Origin: Gemmatimonadota bacterium
Lineage (GTDB): Bacteria > ARS69
DNA: 10,221 bases
Reading direction: 5' to 3'
NCBI GenBank assembly: GCA_020431545.1
Contig: JAGQIB010000040.1
Span: forward strand, 1-10,221
Part shown: positions 6,028-10,221 of the stretch, in pieces
Layout of the letters: the number at the start of each line of letters is the position of its first letter
Numbering within the stretch: position 1 is the stretch's first letter
The notes under the pieces: generated by a model
The model's database searches: none
The model's input: the letters and a program-made list of their open reading frames with translations, nothing else
Told to the model about the DNA's origin: nothing
Program-made: the position numbers and the translations under genes

Positions 6028-8322
6028 GTGTCCCGACTCCGAACGCTCGCCGCGATCCCGCTCGTGGTCACGCTCTGCAATGCGACCGCGTCCGCGCAAA
6101 CGCTCGGCGGCTGGAGTTCCGCGTTCTGGCGCACCGGTGTGCAGCCGGACGACGCCACCATCCGGCAATTGCTCGTGTATCAGAACCAGCTCCTCGCCGT
6201 GGGATCGTTCGCCGGTCTCAGTCGCGCGGAGACGAACGGAATCGCTCGCTGGGACGGAACCGGCTGGCTGCCGTTCGGCGCGACCGGTTGCTCGGAAGGC
6301 GGCGCGATCTACGCCGCAGTCGAGTTCGAGGGCGACCTCGTCGTCGCCGGGAGATTCTCGAGCATGGACTCGACACCCGCGGCGAGTGTCGCGCGGTGGA
6401 CCGGCTCCGATTGGCAGCCGCTCGGCGATGGTTTCAACGACGACGTCTACGCGCTGCACGTCCACGCCGGCGAGTTGTTCGCGGGAGGCAAGTTCACGCT
6501 CTCCGGCTCGACTCCGACGGCCCGCCTCGCGAAGTGGAACGGCACGAGCTGGGAGCAGTACGCGGAAGTGTCGGCAACGGTAAACGTCATCACGACCTAC
6601 GGAACGAACGTGGCGATCGGCGGGACGTTCACGATCGTGAACGGCGGCGCCGCGTCGCGGCTGGCGGTGGAGCTCGCCCCCGGGATCTGGACCGACTTCC
6701 TGGGCGGGGTGAACTCGACCGTCAACGCCCTGGTGGAGGCGGAAGGCCGGCTCGTGGTCGGCGGGTCGTTCTCGCTCGCGGGCGGCGTGCCCGTGGTGCG
6801 CGCGGCCGGCTGGGACGGACTGACGTGGCAACCGATGGACCTCGACGCGAACGGCTCCGCGCTCGGCCTCCAGGTCGCGGACGGCGTGCTGTACGCAACC
6901 GGTTCTTTCCACGGCGGTGGGAAGCTGTACGTGGTGAAGTGGGAGGACAATGCCTGGCGCGCGCTCGACGATCTCGTCGCGCCGAACGGCTGGTGCTGGA
7001 GTGCGGTGTCCTGGCAGGGGAAGCTTCACGTCGGGGGCCAGTTTCGGGCGGTCGGGTCGGACATCGTCCGGGGTTTCGCGCGCTTCGACGGCGTCACCTG
7101 GGAAGCGCCGGAGCCCCCGCACGGTTTCGAAGGAACCGTGTGGGCACTCGAACCGCACGAAGGGCACCTCGCCATCGGCGGCGACATCACGGCGATCCAC
7201 GGAGAGGCGTTCCCGGGCGTCGCTCTGTGGGACTCGGGCACTTTCCTTCCGCTGGGAGACGGGCTGAACGGGCGAGTGCGCGCGCTGGCGTCCACGCCGC
7301 TGGGGCTCGTGGCCGGAGGCGACTTCACGGCTTCGGGCACCCGACCGATACCCCGCGTCGCTCTCTGGGACGGAACGGAGTGGCAGGCACTCGGTGCCGG
7401 TCTCGATCACACCGTCACGTGTCTCGCTTGGTACGACGGCGCCGTCCACGCGGGCGGCTACTTCGAGGTCGGTCCATCCGAAGCGCACGTGGCTCGCTGG
7501 AACGGCACGGAGTGGGAGTCTCTCGGAGTCGGCCCGCGCGGCATCCTCACCGCCATGGGTTCCTACGAGGGCATGCTCGTCGTCGGGGGCGACTTCGTAT
7601 TCGCGGGCCCTTCTCTCGCGAGTCATGTCGCCGCCTGGACGGGAACGTCCTGGGAAGGCATGGGGCACGGTCTACCGGAGCCCGCGACATGCTTCCAAGC
7701 CCTCGGCCCCGTGCTGGCGGCCGGTGCGACTAACGGGGGCGGTTTTCGCGCGTGGAACGGCGTCGACTGGCTGGAGGATCCTCCGCTCCCGGGGGTGACG
7801 ACCGTCTACTCCCTGGGCACGTTTGGCGGTGAGTTCGTTGCGGGGACCTACTCTGGAGTATTCGTCCTCCGCGACGGCGCCTGGGCGCCCTGGCCCGAGG
7901 CGGTCACACGCGGAGGCGTCCGTGCTTTCGCCGAGTTCGACGGAGCCCTGTGGACGGGTGGGGACTTCCAGTTCGCGGGCCCGCACTCCTCCGCTTCGTT
8001 CGGTCGCTGGCGCGATCCGCTCCCGCTCACGCGAGTTCAGGACGTCGCGAACCAAGACCGCAGCAATCCGCTTCCCGAGGGTCTCGGAGTCACCTACGTG
8101 GTCGGCAGTGAGCTTCTCCTTCGGACGTCCTCCGAGCGGGCGGACATCTACGACGTGCGGGGGCGGCGGGTCGGGACCGTCTCCCTCCTCCCGGTCGACG
8201 AATCGACGCGGAGTTTCCTGTGGGACGGCCGGAACACCGGGGGGAGCGCGGTTTCATCCGGAATCTACTTCCTGCGAGGCCGCGACGATCTCCTGCGAAC
8301 CAAGTTGGTATTGAGGCGCTGA
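6028..8322 (+). CDS. Secreted double beta-propeller-like repeat protein B with FlgD-like C-terminal domain
   Basis: A 764-residue paralogue of A. The signal peptide is residues 1-23 (MSRLR, then a hydrophobic core, cleaved at ASA before Gln24). Fourteen repeats cover about 45-664, for example VYALHVHAGELFAGGKF followed by A.WNGTSWE; repeats 12 and 13 again lack the middle G-F...G part. The second set of seven begins near 366. The C-terminal domain at about 688-764 (IYDVRGRRVG...FLWDGRNTGGSAVSSGIYFLR...KLVLRR) is FlgD-like and may act as a sorting or anchoring tail if a T9SS-like system exists. Cys88 and Cys323 align with Cys85 or Cys90 and Cys323 of A, at the edges of the first seven-repeat set. 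The start is GTG with GGAGGG at 6019-6024, only 3 bases away; a later GTG at 6064 would destroy the signal peptide. Cellular function is unknown; binding or adhesion at the surface is inference. Confidence 0.8.
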   Translation: MSRLRTLAAIPLVVTLCNATASAQTLGGWSSAFWRTGVQPDDATIRQLLVYQNQLLAVGSFAGLSRAETNGIARWDGTGWLPFGATGCSEGGAIYAAVEFEGDLVVAGRFSSMDSTPAASVARWTGSDWQPLGDGFNDDVYALHVHAGELFAGGKFTLSGSTPTARLAKWNGTSWEQYAEVSATVNVITTYGTNVAIGGTFTIVNGGAASRLAVELAPGIWTDFLGGVNSTVNALVEAEGRLVVGGSFSLAGGVPVVRAAGWDGLTWQPMDLDANGSALGLQVADGVLYATGSFHGGGKLYVVKWEDNAWRALDDLVAPNGWCWSAVSWQGKLHVGGQFRAVGSDIVRGFARFDGVTWEAPEPPHGFEGTVWALEPHEGHLAIGGDITAIHGEAFPGVALWDSGTFLPLGDGLNGRVRALASTPLGLVAGGDFTASGTRPIPRVALWDGTEWQALGAGLDHTVTCLAWYDGAVHAGGYFEVGPSEAHVARWNGTEWESLGVGPRGILTAMGSYEGMLVVGGDFVFAGPSLASHVAAWTGTSWEGMGHGLPEPATCFQALGPVLAAGATNGGGFRAWNGVDWLEDPPLPGVTTVYSLGTFGGEFVAGTYSGVFVLRDGAWAPWPEAVTRGGVRAFAEFDGALWTGGDFQFAGPHSSASFGRWRDPLPLTRVQDVANQDRSNPLPEGLGVTYVVGSELLLRTSSERADIYDVRGRRVGTVSLLPVDESTRSFLWDGRNTGGSAVSSGIYFLRGRDDLLRTKLVLRR

Positions 8323-8338
8323 GACGCCAGATCGCGTC
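8323..8338. other. Small hairpin between convergent genes B and D
   Basis: GACGC (8323-8327) pairs with GCGTC (8334-8338) around the six-base loop CAGATC, directly after the stop of gene B. There is no T-run on either strand. In the 39-base gap between convergent stops it could be a weak bidirectional transcription barrier, but the stem is short. Confidence 0.2.
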
Positions 8339-8361
8339 GAGCCCCGGGCTGCTCCACCGAT

Positions 8362-9147
8362 TCAGCGGAACATGCGCCGCAGTCGTCCCCAGCTGAGTGA
8401 TTCCACTTCCGGGGCGTCGGTCGCCGAGGACGCGAAGACCGCCTCGTAGACCAGCTCGGCGTGACAGCCGCTCCCGTCTTCGAAGGTCAGTCCGTTCGGG
8501 AACGGATTCCGGGACGTAAACGAGTATCTCGAGTGCACTTCCCGGTCTATCGGGTAGCACGTTCCGCAGGCCGGTCCGCTGCCGTCGGGCCCGATCGCCG
8601 GTCTGTCCGTCACCAGTCCCGGACTGTTTCCGCCGAACGCGCTGATGAACGAGTAGATCGCGATCTCCCCCGAGATCGGTGCTTCCCAGGTGTAGTAGTT
8701 CCAGCCCCGGGAGGGATAGTATGACTGATAAGCGAGCACCGAGTCCACGACGCCGCCCTGCACTCGACCGACGGTCGTCAGCACGTACCCTCGCCCGAAA
8801 CTGTCGTAGGCCATGAACTCCCAGTGGCCGAGGAGCTGATCCGAGCCGTCCGGAACGTCGAACATCACGCCCCAGCTGTCATTCGGGTAGAAGAACGTGT
8901 TCCACACCCAGGACCATCCGGTGCACAGATTGTAGTACGAGACCGTCATCGCGCCGGAACGCTGCCAGTCGTTCAGCGGCTCCGGCGCCGGGTACGATTC
9001 GCGCGTGAGACCGTGCTCGAGGGCGCGCGCAGAGGACGCGGTGAGGCCTAGAAGCACCACGAGTGCCGCGAGGCCGAGGACGCCGGCGCCGCGGGACCGT
9101 CGATGCCCGGGGGCGTGGCTGCGAAGAGATGCGGTGTCGAATTGCAT
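8362..9147 (-). CDS. Small secreted cysteine-containing protein D, paralogue of C
   Basis: A 261-residue paralogue of C, family not recognised. A long basic n-region (HRRSR, 15-19) precedes a hydrophobic core (VLGLAALVVLLGL, 23-35) and a probable cleavage site at SARA/LE (about 42). The arginine pair lacks the rest of a Tat motif, so Sec export is more likely. The mature protein has MTVSYYNLCTGWSW (67-80), SFGRGY (116-121), VVDSVLA (133-139), GPDGSGPACGTCYP (186-199), SRYSF (206-210), DGSGC (224-228) and the C-terminus VESLSWGRLRRMFR. Cys75, 194, 197 and 228 match cysteines of C; these are D's only cysteines, which supports two conserved disulfides. It is convergent with propeller B. It lies 40 bases downstream of the aldehyde dehydrogenase stop, but a strong promoter-like pair in that gap suggests separate transcription. 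No Shine-Dalgarno precedes the ATG. Confidence 0.75.
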   Translation of the reverse strand: MQFDTASLRSHAPGHRRSRGAGVLGLAALVVLLGLTASSARALEHGLTRESYPAPEPLNDWQRSGAMTVSYYNLCTGWSWVWNTFFYPNDSWGVMFDVPDGSDQLLGHWEFMAYDSFGRGYVLTTVGRVQGGVVDSVLAYQSYYPSRGWNYYTWEAPISGEIAIYSFISAFGGNSPGLVTDRPAIGPDGSGPACGTCYPIDREVHSRYSFTSRNPFPNGLTFEDGSGCHAELVYEAVFASSATDAPEVESLSWGRLRRMFR

Positions 9148-9153
9148 GCTTCG

Positions 9154-9183
9154 ATTCTAGATCCGCCGGGGCCCGCGTCGCAA
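9154..9183 (-). promoter_or_regulatory. Promoter of small protein D, probably giving a leaderless mRNA
   Basis: On the minus strand TTGCGA (complement of 9178-9183), an 18-base spacer and TAGAAT (complement of 9154-9159, 5 of 6 to consensus) sit between the aldehyde dehydrogenase stop and the ATG at 9147. Only 6 bases separate the -10 box from the ATG, so transcription would begin at or within a base or two of the start codon. The absence of a Shine-Dalgarno agrees with this. Confidence 0.5.
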
Positions 9184-9187
9184 CCGC

Positions 9188-10221
9188 CTACCGCAGATTC
9201 AGAACGATCAGTTTCTCCCGCGTCATCTCGTGCACCGCGTAGCGGACACCGCCCATCCCGAAGCCGGCGTTCTCGCGGCCGCCGAACGGCATCCAGTCCA
9301 CGCGGAACGCGGAGTGATCGTTCACCACGACCGCGTTCGCGTTGATGCGGCGCGAGAGGCGGAACGCGGCGTCCACGTCCTGCGCGAACACCGCGGCCTG
9401 GAAGGGATTCCGCGAGCGGTTCACGCGCGCCACCACGTCTTCCTCCTGCTCGAACTCGAGCACCGACACCACCGGGCCGAACACCTCGTGCGTGACGACC
9501 TCGGAGTCCTCCGGCGGATCAGCGAGCACCGTGACCTCGTAGCACTGCCCCGGCAGTTCGTTGCCGCCGAGCAGCAGCTTCGCGCCGCGCTCCACGGCCC
9601 GGCCGACCCAGTCGGCCACGCGCTGCCGTTCCTCCGGCGTGATGATCGGGCCGACGTCGGTGTCCGCGTGCGTGGGATCGCCCACCGTGAGCTTCGCCGC
9701 CGCCTTCACGAGGCGCGTTTCGAGTTCCTCACGCAGGGACGCGTGCGCGTAGATCCGCTGCACCGAGATGCACACCTGCCCCGCGTGGTAGAACGCACCC
9801 TTCACGAGCGCCGGAATGGCGCGATCGACGTCGGCGCTCTTCGCCACCACCACGGCCGCCTCGCCGCCGTGCTCGAGGGAGAAGCGCGCGCCCGGATTCA
9901 TGACCGAGCGCAGGTGCCAGCCGACCGAGTCGCTCCCGATGAACGTCACGAAGCGGGTGCGCGGATCGCGCACGAGCTGCTCCGCCGCCGCGCCGGGACA
10001 CGGCGTGCAGATCACGGACTCGGGCGGGAAGCCCGCCTCGCGGAAGATCTCCACCATCCGGATCGCGGACAGCGGCGTGGTGCTCGCCGGCTTGACCACC
10101 ACGGTGTTGCCGCCGGCGAGCGCGGGCGCGACCTGGTGCGCGATGAGGTTCACCGGATGATTGAATGCGGAGAGGGCCACGACCACGCCCATCGGCTCGC
10201 GGATCGTGAACGCGATCCGGT
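9188..10221 (-). CDS. Aldehyde dehydrogenase, C-terminal part (runs off right edge)
   Basis: NAD(P)-dependent oxidation of an aldehyde to its carboxylate; cytoplasmic. The final 343 residues are in the window; roughly 130-150 N-terminal residues of a 475-500 residue enzyme are missing. The frame continues upstream of the internal ATG at 10192 as RIAFTIREP, a conserved ALDH stretch, so 10192 is not the start. Seen in order are FNHPVNLIAHQVAPALAGGN, the cofactor lysine in VVVKPAS, FIGSDSVG of the Rossmann fold, the general-base Glu in LEHGG (codon complement 9872-9874), the catalytic Cys in GQVCIS (codon complement 9770-9772), EVFGPVVSV and FGGRENAGFG near the C-terminus. LEHGG with HAGQVC resembles a lactaldehyde/glyceraldehyde-like ALDH subgroup, but the substrate is uncertain. 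The residue after LEHGG is Glu where most ALDHs have Asn. No link with rocD at the other end can be shown. Confidence 0.92.
   Translation of the reverse strand, partial: RIAFTIREPMGVVVALSAFNHPVNLIAHQVAPALAGGNTVVVKPASTTPLSAIRMVEIFREAGFPPESVICTPCPGAAAEQLVRDPRTRFVTFIGSDSVGWHLRSVMNPGARFSLEHGGEAAVVVAKSADVDRAIPALVKGAFYHAGQVCISVQRIYAHASLREELETRLVKAAAKLTVGDPTHADTDVGPIITPEERQRVADWVGRAVERGAKLLLGGNELPGQCYEVTVLADPPEDSEVVTHEVFGPVVSVLEFEQEEDVVARVNRSRNPFQAAVFAQDVDAAFRLSRRINANAVVVNDHSAFRVDWMPFGGRENAGFGMGGVRYAVHEMTREKLIVLNLR

Larger units (their letters stand above)
6028..9147. repeat. Duplicated two-gene module, copy 2
   Basis: Propeller gene B (plus) and small secreted gene D (minus) repeat the convergent arrangement at 2831-5902. 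The stop codons are 39 bases apart here against 9 in copy 1. Protein B follows protein A repeat for repeat, and the last conserved tryptophan of the repeat region is at 661 in B and 662 in A. Confidence 0.8.

Noticed and set aside
6028..6096. Possible lipoprotein signal in propeller B (Cys17 in the signal peptide)
   Set aside because: The residue before the cysteine is Leu, not Gly, Ala or Ser, and a standard ASA cleavage site follows at 21-23.
5839..7668. Long minus-strand open frame (609 codons) antisense to propeller gene B
   Set aside because: Low-complexity charged translation; it overlaps the start of gene C and the repeat region of gene B, both supported by paralogy.
9085..9105. Twin-arginine signal in small protein D
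   Set aside because: HRRSRG lacks the conserved residues that follow RR in Tat signals; the long hydrophobic core fits Sec export.
1..10221. A glutamate-semialdehyde pathway linking rocD (left edge) with the aldehyde dehydrogenase (right edge)
   Set aside because: The genes are about 9 kb apart, both are cut by the window ends, and the ALDH motifs do not resemble the P5C dehydrogenase type closely enough to claim it.

Overview
The window is high-GC DNA (roughly two-thirds G+C by eye) with eight genes, two of them running off the ends. I saw no RNA genes, CRISPR array, phage or insertion sequence. Long secreted repeat proteins ending in a FlgD/T9SS-like 'GRRVR..WDGR...G.YFLR..K.VL.R' domain, Sec signal peptides and high GC suggest a Gram-negative from the FCB-type or related uncultured phyla (Candidatus Eisenbacteria or Krumholzibacteriota-like). 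That placement is inference, not proof.

Left part (1-2733): the N-terminal third of an ornithine aminotransferase (rocD) leaves the window on the minus strand. Divergent from it, after a 335-base intergenic region, is a probable two-gene operon: a left-handed beta-helix sugar N-acyltransferase of the WbpD/WlbB type, then, 17 bases on, a class I PLP aminotransferase.

Centre (2831-9147): the striking part is a tandem duplication of a convergent gene pair. Each module has a plus-strand gene for a secreted protein of about 770 residues with 14 beta-propeller-type repeats and a C-terminal FlgD-like domain. Facing it is a minus-strand gene for a secreted, cysteine-containing protein of about 250 residues. 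The layout is (propeller A >, < small C)(propeller B >, < small D). A and B are collinear repeat by repeat, and C and D share a 'SYYNLCTGW' motif, a 'GPDGSGPACGTCYP' motif and a 'VES.SW.RLR.MFR' C-terminus. Keeping both partners in the same convergent order suggests they work together at or beyond the cell surface. I know of no described function for the pair.

Right part (9188-10221): the C-terminal 343 residues of an aldehyde dehydrogenase on the minus strand, entering from the right edge. A good sigma-70-like promoter lies between its stop codon and small protein D, so close to D's start that the mRNA could be leaderless. The flanking genes look like ordinary metabolism; the duplicated surface module is the unusual feature.
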